Shown one piece after another: positions 43,540-52,915 of a stretch of 64,000 nt of DNA (within the stretch, counting starts at the first letter, position 1; each line of letters starts with the position of its first letter). Source of the stretch: CAVPLM01 sp963713545 (lineage in GTDB: Bacteria > Actinomycetota > Thermoleophilia > RBG-16-64-13); the NCBI GenBank assembly GCA_963713545.1, contig CAVQME010000010.1, positions 186,001 to 250,000 on the forward strand, in the 5' to 3' direction. Position numbers and translations under genes: made by a program. A model generated the notes under the pieces. It had not been told where the DNA came from. It was given only the letters and a program-made list of their open reading frames with translations, and did no database searches.

Positions 43540-44361
43540 ATGGCGGACTCAGCGAGACGAGATCGGCTGACCATCACCTACGTCGGGCACGAGACGCTGC
43601 TCCTGGAGCTGGACGGGATCCGCCTCCTGACCGACCCGATGTTGCGCATGCGCTTCCCGTTGCTCCGCCGCCACGGTCCGTTCCCCGATCTCACTATCAC
43701 GAAGAACCTCGACGCGGTGTTGGTCTCTCATCTTCATCTCGACCACGCGAACCCTGCTTCCCTGCAACTACTTCCGCGTGAGACGCCCCTGCTGGTACCG
43801 AGGGGAGCCCGCAGGATCCTGCGGCGTTATCGTTTCACCGACATGCGCGAGTTGGCACCGGGGGAATCCGCGCGCTTCGGCAACGTTACGGTGACGGCCA
43901 CTCCCGCCCGGCACACGGGGAAGCGCTATCCCTGGGGCCACTTCGCCGAGGCGGTAGGCTACATGATCGAGGGCCCCCTGAAGGTCTATTTCGCCGGTGA
44001 CACGGGGTTCTTCGACGGGCTGGCCGATCTAGCCGACGATCTGGACGTCGCGCTGCTTCCAATATGGGGGTGGGGACTAAGGCTGCCCGACGACCATCTG
44101 TCGCCTAAGACCGCAGCCGAGGCCCTGCAGCTGCTCAGGCCCAGACTGGCCATCCCCATACATTGGGGCACCTTTCTGCCTCTGGGGGCGAGCATGTTCT
44201 ACGGCCACTACCTCTCCGATCCACCCCACGACTTCGTCCGCCTCGCTTCGGAGTACGCACCCGAGATCCGCACCGTCATAGTCCGGCCGGGCGAATCCAT
44301 CACGCTTCCGGACTGGGACCGCGAGCCACCGGACGAGGGGCGAAAGGAGGCCCGTGCATGA
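43540..44361 (+). CDS. Metallo-beta-lactamase-fold hydrolase (UlaG/NAPE-PLD-like)
   Basis: 273 residues. Metal motifs: VSHLHLDHANP (HxHxDH), TPARHTG, YFAGDTGFFDGL and IPIHWGTFLPLG. The spacing fits the UlaG/N-acylphosphatidylethanolamine phospholipase D-like group. The ATG at 43540 has no clear Shine-Dalgarno sequence and sits right after a hairpin; an earlier in-frame ATG at 43489 would read through the hairpin. Its stop overlaps the start of the YihY gene (ATGA), so the two are coupled. Confidence 0.87.
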   Translation: MADSARRDRLTITYVGHETLLLELDGIRLLTDPMLRMRFPLLRRHGPFPDLTITKNLDAVLVSHLHLDHANPASLQLLPRETPLLVPRGARRILRRYRFTDMRELAPGESARFGNVTVTATPARHTGKRYPWGHFAEAVGYMIEGPLKVYFAGDTGFFDGLADLADDLDVALLPIWGWGLRLPDDHLSPKTAAEALQLLRPRLAIPIHWGTFLPLGASMFYGHYLSDPPHDFVRLASEYAPEIRTVIVRPGESITLPDWDREPPDEGRKEARA

Positions 44362-45464
44362 GCACCGGCGATGCCCCGACTCCGAGCGGCTCGAGCCGTC
44401 AGAAGAAGGGCGGGCTCGAGGGGATTCCTGTGGTCGGGCTGGTGTGGTCCTGGTACCGAGGATACAGCCGGCGCAATGGCGCTTTGCTCAGTGCCGGCAT
44501 CGCCTACTACGGGCTCTTCTCGTTGGCCCCCCTCATGCTCTTGACGCTTCAGATCACCGGTCTCTTCATAGGCGAATCTACCGCACAGCAGGAACTGAGC
44601 GAGACTCTGGAAGCATACCTGGGACCCTATCTGGCGGACTTGTTCACCAGCGTCCTCTTCGAGCTTCAGGGCCGAGGGTCCAGCACAACGCTCGCCGTGA
44701 TCGGGATCCTTCTTCTCATCTACGGCGCGACCAAGCTATTTCTCAGACTGCAGGCTTCTTTCAACATGATGTGGGACATTCAGGTCCGGCCGACTCGGTT
44801 CTCGTTTCGTCGGGTTTTATCCCGGCTCTTCGCCTTCACCCTTGTCCTCGCCCCGACGGTGATCCTGGTCGTTTCCTTGGTATTGAACGCCGGCATCTCG
44901 TGGCTCGAGAGCATTACCGGCACTTCCGGACCTCTACTCGGCCTGGCCGAGACGATCATTCCATTCTTGTTGGCCTGGGGAGCCCTGATCGTCATCTTCG
45001 TCATCCTCCCCGATATCCGCATCTCCTGGCGGGATTGCTGGCTAGGGGCCCTGTTCACGGCTGCTCTCTGCGCCCTGGGCACATGGCTTTTCGGTACGTA
45101 CTTGTCGTGGTCGACCACCCAGAAATATGCCGGCTCGGTAGGGGCACTCATTGCCCTCATAGTCTGGGTGGATTTCATGGCCATAATCACCCTTCTCGGA
45201 GTCAGGCTCAACAGGTTGCTCTACGACCACAGAGGAAAAGCGATACAACCCTATGAGTACGCGGCCCGCATTCGCTACTTTGCCGCCGATGGCGCGGGCC
45301 AAGCCCCGGCAGCTGACGCGGCCGGAGGCGACGAGATGGCTCCGACTCGCGAACCGACTACCGCCGGTGAGACGGCTCCGGCCGCTGAAGCGGCTCCGGT
45401 CCACGAGAAGATTCCCGTCGACGAACGGGCCGAACCCGCCCAAGAACAGCCGGACCCTGACTGA
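44358..45464 (+). CDS. YihY/BrkB-family membrane protein
   Basis: 368 residues from ATG 44358, preceded by GAAAGGAGG. Six helices with family landmarks SAGIAYYGLFSLAPLML, LIYGATKLFLRLQASFNMMWD and VLPDIRISWRDCWLGALFTAAL, then WSTTQKYAGSVGALIALIVWVDFMAIITLLGVRLNRL. The last about 90 residues are Ala/Pro/Glu-rich and probably disordered. BrkB/YihY proteins were once thought RNase BN; their true function is unsettled. Translationally coupled to the MBL-fold gene. Confidence 0.9.
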   Translation: MSTGDAPTPSGSSRQKKGGLEGIPVVGLVWSWYRGYSRRNGALLSAGIAYYGLFSLAPLMLLTLQITGLFIGESTAQQELSETLEAYLGPYLADLFTSVLFELQGRGSSTTLAVIGILLLIYGATKLFLRLQASFNMMWDIQVRPTRFSFRRVLSRLFAFTLVLAPTVILVVSLVLNAGISWLESITGTSGPLLGLAETIIPFLLAWGALIVIFVILPDIRISWRDCWLGALFTAALCALGTWLFGTYLSWSTTQKYAGSVGALIALIVWVDFMAIITLLGVRLNRLLYDHRGKAIQPYEYAARIRYFAADGAGQAPAADAAGGDEMAPTREPTTAGETAPAAEAAPVHEKIPVDERAEPAQEQPDPD

Positions 45465-45487
45465 GCCGTCAGGCGTTCGCGAGAAGA

Positions 45488-45524
45488 CTGGGGCCGGTGG
45501 GGCGAATCGCCCCACCGGCCCCAG
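45488..45524. terminator. Bidirectional hairpin terminator
   Basis: Perfect 18-bp inverted repeat (CTGGGGCCGGTGGGGCGA, one spacer base, then its complement) between the convergent YihY and PASTA genes. Confidence 0.7.
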
Positions 45525-45569
45525 TACATCTCAGCCCTTCTCCGCCAATACCGTGGCGCCTCTCCTCAG

Positions 45570-47126
45570 CTACAGAGGGTTCACGACTGGGTACGGTCCC
45601 TTGGAAATGATCAGGTAGACGGTCGAACCGGGCGCTACCGAGCTTTCCGGCGGCGGCAATTGGGCAAAGAGCTCACCTGCCGGAGCCAGAGACGTGAAGA
45701 TCTCCACACTGGCTGCCACTAGACCCGCCTCTTCGAGCATCGCGGTGGCTTCCTCCAGCGACATCCCCCGAACGTCGGGGACGATGACGAACTCGGCCGG
45801 CCGGGATCCCATGGAGACCACTATTCCCACCGTTATGCCCGGCTCGGTGATGCTCCCGGCCACGGGCGCCTGCAGACCGACAACGCCCTGGGCAACGGCA
45901 TCGCTATAGACGTCGACGAGAGCCACCTGGTAGCCGAGGTCTTGGAGCGCCTTGACGGCGTCGGCCTCAGCCTTGCCGACCACGTTCGGCATGGTCACCG
46001 TCTCCGGCGGCTTCGGCCCTTGGGATACGGCCATGCTCACCGCGCTACCGCGCTGCGCCGTCGCGCCGCCGGCCGGGTCCTGGCTGACCACCAGCCCCAC
46101 GGCGACGGTGTCGTTGAAGGTCGCGTTCGGAACCGCCTCGAAGCCGGCATCCTCCAGAGCCTTGGCCGCATCCGCCTCGCTCTTGCCCACCACATCGGGG
46201 ACAGTGGCTTCAGGGTTCTTACCCTGCGACACGATGATGTCCACCCTCGTCCCAGGCTCGGCGACGACGCCCCCTTCCGGTGATTGACTGACAACGACGC
46301 CTTCTGCTGCTTCTTCGTCGTAGGAGCCTTTGGACTGTACCTCATATCCGGCGCCGTTCAGGGCCTGGGTGGCTTCATCCTGGCTCATGCCGACGACGTT
46401 GGGGACGAGGGTCTCTTGCACGCCGGCGGATACGACCACGGTCACCTCGGAACCCGGAGCGACCATCTCACCGGCGGCAGGCGACTGATCGACGACGGTC
46501 CCCGGTTCGGCCTCGTTCTCGACGGCTACCGATTTCATCTCGAAGCCGGCTGTCCCCAAGATCTCTGTGGCCTCGTCCAGCGTGAGGCCCAGCACATCCG
46601 GAACCTCGGCCTCGGCCTTGCCGGCCACGACCACGTCCACGGCAGTCCCTCGCTCGACTTGCTCACCGGCATCCGGTCTCTGGCTGATGATCTGTCCCTC
46701 TTCGATCCCCGCAGGGATCTCGGAGGTGTATTCGATCTTGCCCAGCTCGAGATCGACCTCGCCAAGCGTTCGCACACCCTCAGAGACGGTGAGCCCCTTT
46801 AGGTCGGGAACGTCGGCAGTATTGCTCTTGTATACCCCTATGACCACGAGTCCCGCTACGATCAGGGCGAGGAATACCCCCAGAAGGATCCACAACCACA
46901 GGAGAGATCGCTTCTTCTCGGGGGGTGGCGCCGATTCAGCCGTCCAAGTCGGCTCGTGATGATCCGAGCCACCCGGATCTTGGGGCGGCGACCCGGGCGG
47001 CGAGCCGGCGGGTGGCGGCGCGACCGGTGGCGGTGGCGGGCTTTGCGAGTTAGCAGGCGGAGGCGTCTGCGGTGGAGGCCAGACTTGGCCGCCTGCCTGC
47101 CCATCCATTCCCTGCTGTTCGTCCAT
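45570..47126 (-). CDS. Membrane-anchored protein with six PASTA domains, no kinase
   Basis: 518 residues. A Pro-rich, probably cytoplasmic N-terminus (about 70 residues) and one helix (LLWLWILLGVFLALIVAGLVVIGV) precede six PASTA repeats, each beginning [VM]P[DN][VL]xG and ending in a VSxG-type strand (for example VPNVVGMSQDEATQAL, VPDVRGMSLEEATAML). PASTA domains bind muropeptides and nascent peptidoglycan and usually sit on PknB-type kinases or PBPs; here no catalytic domain is attached. Likely a wall-binding adaptor. Convergent with YihY. Confidence 0.92.
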   Translation of the reverse strand: MDEQQGMDGQAGGQVWPPPQTPPPANSQSPPPPPVAPPPAGSPPGSPPQDPGGSDHHEPTWTAESAPPPEKKRSLLWLWILLGVFLALIVAGLVVIGVYKSNTADVPDLKGLTVSEGVRTLGEVDLELGKIEYTSEIPAGIEEGQIISQRPDAGEQVERGTAVDVVVAGKAEAEVPDVLGLTLDEATEILGTAGFEMKSVAVENEAEPGTVVDQSPAAGEMVAPGSEVTVVVSAGVQETLVPNVVGMSQDEATQALNGAGYEVQSKGSYDEEAAEGVVVSQSPEGGVVAEPGTRVDIIVSQGKNPEATVPDVVGKSEADAAKALEDAGFEAVPNATFNDTVAVGLVVSQDPAGGATAQRGSAVSMAVSQGPKPPETVTMPNVVGKAEADAVKALQDLGYQVALVDVYSDAVAQGVVGLQAPVAGSITEPGITVGIVVSMGSRPAEFVIVPDVRGMSLEEATAMLEEAGLVAASVEIFTSLAPAGELFAQLPPPESSVAPGSTVYLIISKGPYPVVNPL

Positions 47127-47384
47127 CCGCTGCTCCCTCCCCTGCAGTCAATTCCTCGGTCCTATGAGCGTACAAGAACAGACTCCGTGAGCGCAACAAC
47201 TATTTTGGTAGTAAGAACGGTCCTGACAGGCAAAGGACGCGCCTGCCTGAAAGAGAGTTTCGCCGCTCCTGGTAACGGGTAGACCGTCTCCGGCATCACA
47301 GAGCAGGGAAAACGCCCCGCTCGGAAGTGAAAGCACATGATCAGCCGGGGGTAGACCGGGGTCATGATGATGGAAGGAGCAGTT

Positions 47385-47891
47385 GTGGGAGAGAACGAGT
47401 TCGGGATCATCTACGGGGCGGCCTACGGGTCTTTCGCAGACGCAAAGGAGGATTACGAAGGCATCAAAGAGCTGCATAAGGAGAAGTGGATCGGTAAGTA
47501 TGAGTCCGCCCTTTTCACCAAGAACGAGGACGGGTCCGTCAAGATCCACGACACCGACGCCACCTCTCGCGGCAAAGGCCTGAAGATAGGCGTGGCCGTC
47601 GGGGCCGCCGTTGGTCTCATCTTCCCTGTCACCATCCTTGCGGGCGCCTTGGTCGGTGGAGGCGCCGGCCTCCTTGGCGGTCACCTCTCGAAGGGTCTCA
47701 AGCGCGGCGACATCAAGGAACTGGGTGATACGCTCGACACGGGCGAGGCCGGGATCGTCCTGGTGGCGATCGTTACCCCCGACGAGGGGATCGACCGCTT
47801 CCTCAAGCGGGCCGCCAAAGTCATGAAGAAACAGGTGGATGCCGACGCCGACGAGCTCAAGAAGGCCATCGACGAAGCGGTGGACGACTGA
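47385..47891 (+). CDS. DUF1269-family membrane protein
   Basis: 168 residues from GTG 47385, with GGAAGGAG six bases before it; a string of three ATGs at 47364-47372 is an alternative start. The sequence has FGIIYGAAYGSFADAKEDYEGI, a glycine-rich central segment (GVAVGAAVGLIFPVTILAGALVGGGAGLLGGHL), then a charged helical C-terminus. DUF1269 proteins are unassigned; the glycine-rich hairpin suggests membrane insertion. A perfect terminator hairpin follows 12 bases after the stop. Confidence 0.83.
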   Translation: MGENEFGIIYGAAYGSFADAKEDYEGIKELHKEKWIGKYESALFTKNEDGSVKIHDTDATSRGKGLKIGVAVGAAVGLIFPVTILAGALVGGGAGLLGGHLSKGLKRGDIKELGDTLDTGEAGIVLVAIVTPDEGIDRFLKRAAKVMKKQVDADADELKKAIDEAVDD

Positions 47892-47903
47892 GTCTGCTAG
47901 TGT

Positions 47904-47935
47904 GGGGCGCACCGGCCGTCCGGCCGGTGCGCCCC
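47904..47935 (+). terminator. Hairpin terminator
   Basis: Perfect 14-bp stem GGGGCGCACCGGCC / complement with loop GTCC, directly after the DUF1269 stop. Confidence 0.7.
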
Positions 47936-48001
47936 GACCTGTGGCTCGACGCCGGCAGGTGAAAAGGGGAGAATCGACCTATTTGGGGGGAACACGCCAA
48001 G

Positions 48002-48781
48002 GTGACAAGCCAACCTCTTGACTACGTACCCATATGGGCCATCTATCCCTTGACCGTAGCGGTCCTCCTGGTGGCGATCTGGGGAGGCTACCGGTATGTG
48101 AAGGCAAAGCACCGGTCCACCGACTCGCAGTCCGATGAAGGGCTCGGCACGATCTCCGGTGCAATCCTGGGACTGCTGGCCTTCTTGCTTGCATTCGTGG
48201 TCGGTTTCGGATTCGATGTCTACGGGCAGCGTCGAGCTTTGGTGTTGGACGAGGCCAATGCGATCCGCAGCGGCTACATACGGGCCGGCTACTTGGTGGA
48301 GCCCTACCGGACTCCATCGCGAAATCTGCTGAGTGAATATGTTGATTGGCGCTTGGCCGCAGTCGACCCGGAAACACTTGCTCAGGCGAAGACCCGTTCG
48401 GAGGAAATCCAGGGGGAGCTCTGGACGATCGCAGAGGACCTCGTGAGTGTGGACAACTCGGACACCACCAGCGCCTACCTCGATTCGGTGAACGAGGTGA
48501 TCACCTTGCATGCCGAACGCGTGGTCAAGGGCCTGCAGGTGCGTATCCCGCCTCTCATCCTGTTGGGCATGTTCTTGATCAGCATAATGGCAATGTTCTT
48601 GGTCGGCATGCATAGCGGCTATTCCACAAGCCGGAGCATCGTCGGTCTAGTCATGCTGACACTTGTCGTGGCGGTAGTCCTCTACCTTCTTGTGGATCTG
48701 GATCGCGCTCAAGAAGGCCTTCTTAAGGTCTCGCAGCAACCGATGATCGACCTCCAGAGCCAGTTACCCAGCCTGCCGTAG
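48002..48781 (+). CDS. DUF4239-like (bestrophin-like) membrane protein
   Basis: 259 residues. Two N-terminal helices (TVAVLLVAIWGGYRYV, ISGAILGLLAFLLAFVVGFGFDVY) are followed by the conserved RRALVLDEANAIRSGYIRAGYL segment and two C-terminal helices (PPLILLGMFLISIMAMFLVGM, LTLVVAVVLYLLVDLDRAQEGL). This is the DUF4239 pattern, an ion-channel-like family of unproved function. Starts at GTG 48002 with only a distant G-rich Shine-Dalgarno sequence. Upstream of the holin-phosphatase gene on the same strand. Confidence 0.8.
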   Translation: MTSQPLDYVPIWAIYPLTVAVLLVAIWGGYRYVKAKHRSTDSQSDEGLGTISGAILGLLAFLLAFVVGFGFDVYGQRRALVLDEANAIRSGYIRAGYLVEPYRTPSRNLLSEYVDWRLAAVDPETLAQAKTRSEEIQGELWTIAEDLVSVDNSDTTSAYLDSVNEVITLHAERVVKGLQVRIPPLILLGMFLISIMAMFLVGMHSGYSTSRSIVGLVMLTLVVAVVLYLLVDLDRAQEGLLKVSQQPMIDLQSQLPSLP

Positions 48782-48908
48782 AGTGGGCTGACCGAGCGGC
48801 CGGAGCGGCGGAGCAGCCTTTGCTGGAGGGTTGTCCCCCTCGGAGCGACCTGCGAATATGATGCGTGATTCCCAACGCTCTCTGGTCGACCCGAAGGAGA
48901 AGCGCTTC

Positions 48909-51011
48909 ATGAACGATAGCGACCACGCGGCCCCAACCGAGGGGTCAAGCGCCCGCCGAGCCTCAGTCAACAAGGCCCTATGGAAGCGTGCGGTCTTCGG
49001 CATCTGCCGTTTCATAGGGATCATCGTGATCCAGGCAGTGGCTCTTTGGCTTGCCGCTATGGTCATCCCGGGAGTAGAGCTCAAGGGCATAGGGGCTGCC
49101 GTAGCCGTCTCCATTGCCATGCTCATCGCCATGATCGTGGTGTGGACCCTCTTCATGCGCTTCCTCTTCAAGCTGACCGTGTGGACCGGTGGATTGTTCA
49201 CCGTGGTCGCAAACGGCCTGATCGTGCAGGTCGTCGCGGCGATCAGCCCGAACCTCGACGTGGACAACTTCGGCTGGGCCATCCTCTTCGGGCTCGTCGA
49301 GACCGTCATCCTGACAATATTGTTGGCGATCATCTCCTACGAGGACCCGGTCACCTGGAAGAGGCTCATCTTCCGTCGGCACCGGCGGCAGATAGACCCC
49401 GGCATCGTCGGCAAGCCCGGGGTCATCTTCCTGGAGATCGATGGCCTTTCGCATGACGCGTTTGTCCGAGCTATGGCAACAGGAAAGACTAAGACCATGC
49501 ACAGGTGGCTCCAATCGGGTTCCCACGTGCTCGTTCCCTGGGAGACCGATCTCTCTTCACAGACAAGCGCCTCTCAGGCCGGCCTCCTTCACGGCAACAA
49601 CGGCGAGATCCCGGCCTTTCGTTGGTTCGACAAAGAGCTTGGCAAAGTCGTCGTGTCCAGCAATCTCAAGGCGCTGGGGCCGCTCGAAGAGCAGCATTCC
49701 AATGGCGACGGCCTGCTCGCCCACGGAGGGGCGGCGCGGGCCAGCATGTTCTCGGGCGACGCAGACGAGGTCATGCTGGTGGTCAGCAGGGTTCGGGAGG
49801 AGAAGGGAGAGAGTTATCGGGCCTTTTTCGCTTCTCCACTGAGCTTCACCAGAGTGGCGCTGTTGCTTTTCTGGGAGATGATGCTCGAGAGCGGGGCCAA
49901 ATGGTCGCAGCAGATCCGCCACGTCGAGCCTCGTGTGGAGCGGCACTTCAAGTACACGGTCATCCGAGCCATCATGACGGTGGCATTGCGCGATCTCAGC
50001 CTGAACGGGGTGATGGGCGACATGTTGCTAGGCCGCCCCTTCTGCTACGCCACCCTTGCCGGCTACGACGAGGTGGCCCACCACTCAGGCCTCGATCGTC
50101 ATGACTCCCTCACAGTGCTTCGCAAGATCGACTCCCGGTTTCACAAACTTGAGAACATAGCGGAGATCGCCCCCAGGGACTACCGGTTCGTGGTCCTCTC
50201 GGATCACGGTCAGACCCAGGGAGCGACGTTCCTGCAGCGCTACGGGATGGACCTGGAGCAGTTGGTGCGCGAATCGGTCTCTGAGGGCACCACGATAGGC
50301 GGTCCGAGCACCTACGCCGAGAGCGGCGCCGGCGCAGGCGTCGCCCCCGGACAAAGCGACTGGGAGCACACGGCTACCGTGGATGGAGCCATGAAGGAAT
50401 CGGGGCTGGGCAAGAAGCGCACGGGTAGGCTTTTCCAGAGGCGACTTCGGGCGGGCGACGCGGTCCCGACCATCGTGACCGACGCCGTGGTGATGGCCTC
50501 CGGCAACCTAGGGTTGGTCTCCTTCACGGGGCCCAAGCATCGCCCGACTCTTGAGGAGATCGAGCGCGACCATCCTGATCTCGTCGCGAGGTTGACCGCC
50601 CACCCCGGTGTCGGATTCGTCATGGTGGCCACATCGGGCAACGGTGACGGCGCCATCGACACCGTGATCATCGGCAAGAACGGCCGCCACTACCTGGGCG
50701 CAGGAGCGAGCGCCGAGCGCGTCGTGGGCGAAGATCCGCTCCTACCCTACGGCCCGAACGCCGCTCGCCACCTGCGCCGGACGACCTCGTTCCGGAACTG
50801 CCCCGACATGTTGGTCATGAGCACCTACTGGGCTGAGACCGATGAGAACGCCGCCTTCGAGGAACTCGTCGGCAACCACGGAGGGCTCGGAGGCGAACAG
50901 ACCCGCCCGTTCCTCTTATATCCCGCCGAATGGCAACTGGATGCAGATGAACTGATCGGCGCTGAGACGGTGTTCCGCAATCTCAAGCGCTGGGCGACGC
51001 TCACCGCCTAG
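48909..51011 (+). CDS. Holin superfamily IV-like membrane domain fused to alkaline-phosphatase-like domain
   Basis: 700 residues from ATG 48909 (GAAGGAG upstream). Residues about 30-155 form four helices in the pattern of the mycobacterial holin superfamily IV (IVIQAVALWLAAMVIPGVELKG, GGLFTVVANGLIVQVVAAI). Residues about 165-620 are an alkaline-phosphatase/nucleotide pyrophosphatase-type fold: GVIFLEIDGLSHDAFVRA, AGYDEVAHHSGLDRHD, RFVVLSDHGQTQGA. Despite the holin-like name this is unlikely to be phage: it sits among host envelope genes. Probably a membrane-anchored phosphodiesterase or phosphatase. Confidence 0.85.
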   Translation: MNDSDHAAPTEGSSARRASVNKALWKRAVFGICRFIGIIVIQAVALWLAAMVIPGVELKGIGAAVAVSIAMLIAMIVVWTLFMRFLFKLTVWTGGLFTVVANGLIVQVVAAISPNLDVDNFGWAILFGLVETVILTILLAIISYEDPVTWKRLIFRRHRRQIDPGIVGKPGVIFLEIDGLSHDAFVRAMATGKTKTMHRWLQSGSHVLVPWETDLSSQTSASQAGLLHGNNGEIPAFRWFDKELGKVVVSSNLKALGPLEEQHSNGDGLLAHGGAARASMFSGDADEVMLVVSRVREEKGESYRAFFASPLSFTRVALLLFWEMMLESGAKWSQQIRHVEPRVERHFKYTVIRAIMTVALRDLSLNGVMGDMLLGRPFCYATLAGYDEVAHHSGLDRHDSLTVLRKIDSRFHKLENIAEIAPRDYRFVVLSDHGQTQGATFLQRYGMDLEQLVRESVSEGTTIGGPSTYAESGAGAGVAPGQSDWEHTATVDGAMKESGLGKKRTGRLFQRRLRAGDAVPTIVTDAVVMASGNLGLVSFTGPKHRPTLEEIERDHPDLVARLTAHPGVGFVMVATSGNGDGAIDTVIIGKNGRHYLGAGASAERVVGEDPLLPYGPNAARHLRRTTSFRNCPDMLVMSTYWAETDENAAFEELVGNHGGLGGEQTRPFLLYPAEWQLDADELIGAETVFRNLKRWATLTA

Positions 51012-51297
51012 GAGCGCCAGCGAGATGGGCTAGACGGCCCTGCATTCGATCGCCCGAGAGGGTTCTCTCGCTCAGGCTGACCCCTGAGCTGGAAGGCCTG
51101 AACCATCTCGGTTATGCCTCTGATCATGGCCCCGATGCCTACCCAGGCAACCAACAGCACGGCGAGCTTCCGCTGTTCACTGTAGACAATAACGGGAGCC
51201 AGCGCCAGAACCCCACCGCGCCCGGCGCCACCTCAGACTTGACATTCCACCTCCACCGCAACCGTGGATGTCACCGACGGGAGACTGGGCAAGTGCG

Positions 51298-51741
51298 CTA
51301 CTCCCCCGCGGAACGGAACTCGAGAAGCACATCCGCGGATTTGTCCTTGATGGTCAGCGTGTCTCCGTTGACCTTGTACGCTCCCGCGGCTTGCAAGGCC
51401 GCCAGGTAAGCGGCTTCCTGTTCCATGACCGCCGGCTCACCGGCCATCTGCGTGCTTGCGAGTGGGCCGACGGAAAGCTTGCTTCCATCCGTCTCGTATG
51501 AGCCGGTGTACTGATTGACCCCGCCGTTGCCGCTGACCTTCCCATCGGCGAAGGTCGCATCCACCTTCGGAGCCGGCAGGGCGTCCTTCATAGAGCCGTC
51601 GACGGCGTACGCGGTAAGGATCCACGTGGTGCTCTCCAACTGCTCGGCCTGGTTGCGTCCGCTACACCCGGTAAGAGCGATCAACAGCAGGACAGAGAGT
51701 AGTAGGAACGCCGGCAGCGACAGCTTCATCGGTGATCTCAT
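51298..51741 (-). CDS. Single META-domain lipoprotein (1)
   Basis: 147 residues; ATG 51741 with GAGGGGGG upstream. Signal peptide and lipobox LTGC, then one META domain: LESTTWILTAYAVDGS, SGNGGVNQYTGSY and STQMAGEPAVMEQEAAYLAAL. Close to the next gene upstream (51778-52218) and to each half of the double META lipoprotein at 33554. Both META genes here are on the minus strand with a 36-base gap, so they may be cotranscribed. Function unknown; HslJ in E. coli is heat-inducible. Confidence 0.86.
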   Translation of the reverse strand: MRSPMKLSLPAFLLLSVLLLIALTGCSGRNQAEQLESTTWILTAYAVDGSMKDALPAPKVDATFADGKVSGNGGVNQYTGSYETDGSKLSVGPLASTQMAGEPAVMEQEAAYLAALQAAGAYKVNGDTLTIKDKSADVLLEFRSAGE

Positions 51742-51777
51742 GAGCCCCCCTCTCAGGACACAGTGGCGCGGTCTGGA

Positions 51778-52218
51778 CTAACTCTCCGCTGGACTGAACT
51801 CCAGCACGGCCGCGCCGGATGAATCCATGATGATGAGCGTGCCGCCGTCGATCTCATATGACGCCGCAGCTTCAAGGGCCATGAGGAAAGCGGCCTCTTG
51901 CTCCATGATCATCGCGTCACCGGCCATCTTCGTGCTGGCGAGCGGGCCGACGGAGAGCTTGTCTCCATCGACCTCGTAGGGACCGTTGTACTGGTTTATC
52001 CCGGCATTACCGCTCACCTGCCCGTCGGCGAACGTCGCGTCGGTCGTGGCGGTCACAAGCGCATCTTTCATCTTACCGTCGACGGCGTATGCGCCGAGCA
52101 CCCATTTCGTGCCCTCTAGTGCTTGGCCCCCGTCGTCGCCGCAAGCGGTGACCGCCAGCAGCAGCCCGCAACAGAGAACCAGACCACCCACCAATAACGG
52201 CCTCAAAAGCGGTTTCAT
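51778..52218 (-). CDS. Single META-domain lipoprotein (2)
   Basis: 146 residues from ATG 52218 (GGGGGAGGG upstream); an in-frame extension to 52335 is Arg-rich and not coding in style. Lipobox VTAC. META motifs LEGTKWVLGAYAVDGKMKDAL, SGNAGINQYNGPY and STKMAGDAMIMEQEAAFLMAL. Tandem duplicate of the gene at 51298, sharing the AYAVDG-MKDAL segment. Outer-face lipoprotein of unknown ligand. Confidence 0.86.
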   Translation of the reverse strand: MKPLLRPLLVGGLVLCCGLLLAVTACGDDGGQALEGTKWVLGAYAVDGKMKDALVTATTDATFADGQVSGNAGINQYNGPYEVDGDKLSVGPLASTKMAGDAMIMEQEAAFLMALEAAASYEIDGGTLIIMDSSGAAVLEFSPAES

Positions 52219-52418
52219 GACCCTCCCCCACAGTCGTGTCTTTCGTGCCCGACGATAGTAGAGCACACGACGGCCCCGGCGCGCCACCCGGCGGGGGGCA
52301 CCGCCATGTTTGGCACGCCGTCCGCCGGGGCACACTAGGGCCGGAGGCAGAGCGGCAACATGCCATCTCCGTCATGTTCGATGGCGCGCCGGCGAACGAC
52401 GCGCGCAAAGGAGTCGCC

Positions 52419-52784
52419 ATGGAGTGGACCTTGTGGGATGTGCTGTGGTCGATGTTCATATTCTTCTTCTGGATCATCTACATCGTGCTCTTCGTTCGGA
52501 TCTTCATTGACATCTTCCACAGGGACGACATCGGCGGTTGGGCTAAGGCGGGCTGGCTGATCTTCCTCATCTTCATACCTCTCATAGGGGCCATAGTCTA
52601 CTTGGCCACGCGGCCGAAGATGACAGAGCAGGACAAGCGTGAGATGGAGGCGCTCCAGCAGCAGCAGCGGCGCCTCGAGGGCTACTCCGCCGCGGAGGAG
52701 ATCGCAAAGGCCCAGGCGCTGAAGGACAGCGGTGCCATCAGCGACGAGGAGTTTCAGGAGCTCAAGCGCAAGGCCATGGTCTAG
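52419..52784 (+). CDS. PLDc_N/SHOCT-domain membrane protein (paralogue)
   Basis: 121 residues from ATG 52419 (AAAGGAG). Nearly identical in plan to the gene at 42782: LWDVLWSMFIFFFWIIYIVLF, GWLIFLIFIPLIGAIVYLATRPKMTEQDKR, then EIAKAQALKDSGAISDEEFQELKRKAM (SHOCT). An upstream in-frame stretch to 52236 is not translated, judging by composition. A UUCG-loop terminator follows. Two nearly identical copies in one window imply recent duplication or dosage need. Confidence 0.87.
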   Translation: MEWTLWDVLWSMFIFFFWIIYIVLFVRIFIDIFHRDDIGGWAKAGWLIFLIFIPLIGAIVYLATRPKMTEQDKREMEALQQQQRRLEGYSAAEEIAKAQALKDSGAISDEEFQELKRKAMV

Positions 52785-52842
52785 AGCTCACAGCGGTACG
52801 GCCGGCACCGCGGTGATGTGACCGGCCAGAGATGAGACGCGG

Positions 52843-52868
52843 GCGGGCCGGCCTTCGGGCCGGCCCGC
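52843..52868 (+). terminator. UUCG tetraloop hairpin terminator
   Basis: Perfect 11-bp stem GCGGGCCGGCC / GGCCGGCCCGC closed by TTCG, a very stable tetraloop, 58 bases after the SHOCT stop. It could also end the convergent YtxH-like gene. Confidence 0.7.
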
Positions 52869-52915
52869 TGCATTGCCACGTCGTATCGAGCAGTCGCCGA
52901 GAAGCTCCCGGCCGT

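Noticed and set aside
48909..49400. Phage holin as sign of a prophage.
   Set aside because: No other phage gene, integrase or att site; the domain is fused to a phosphatase-like enzyme within host envelope genes.
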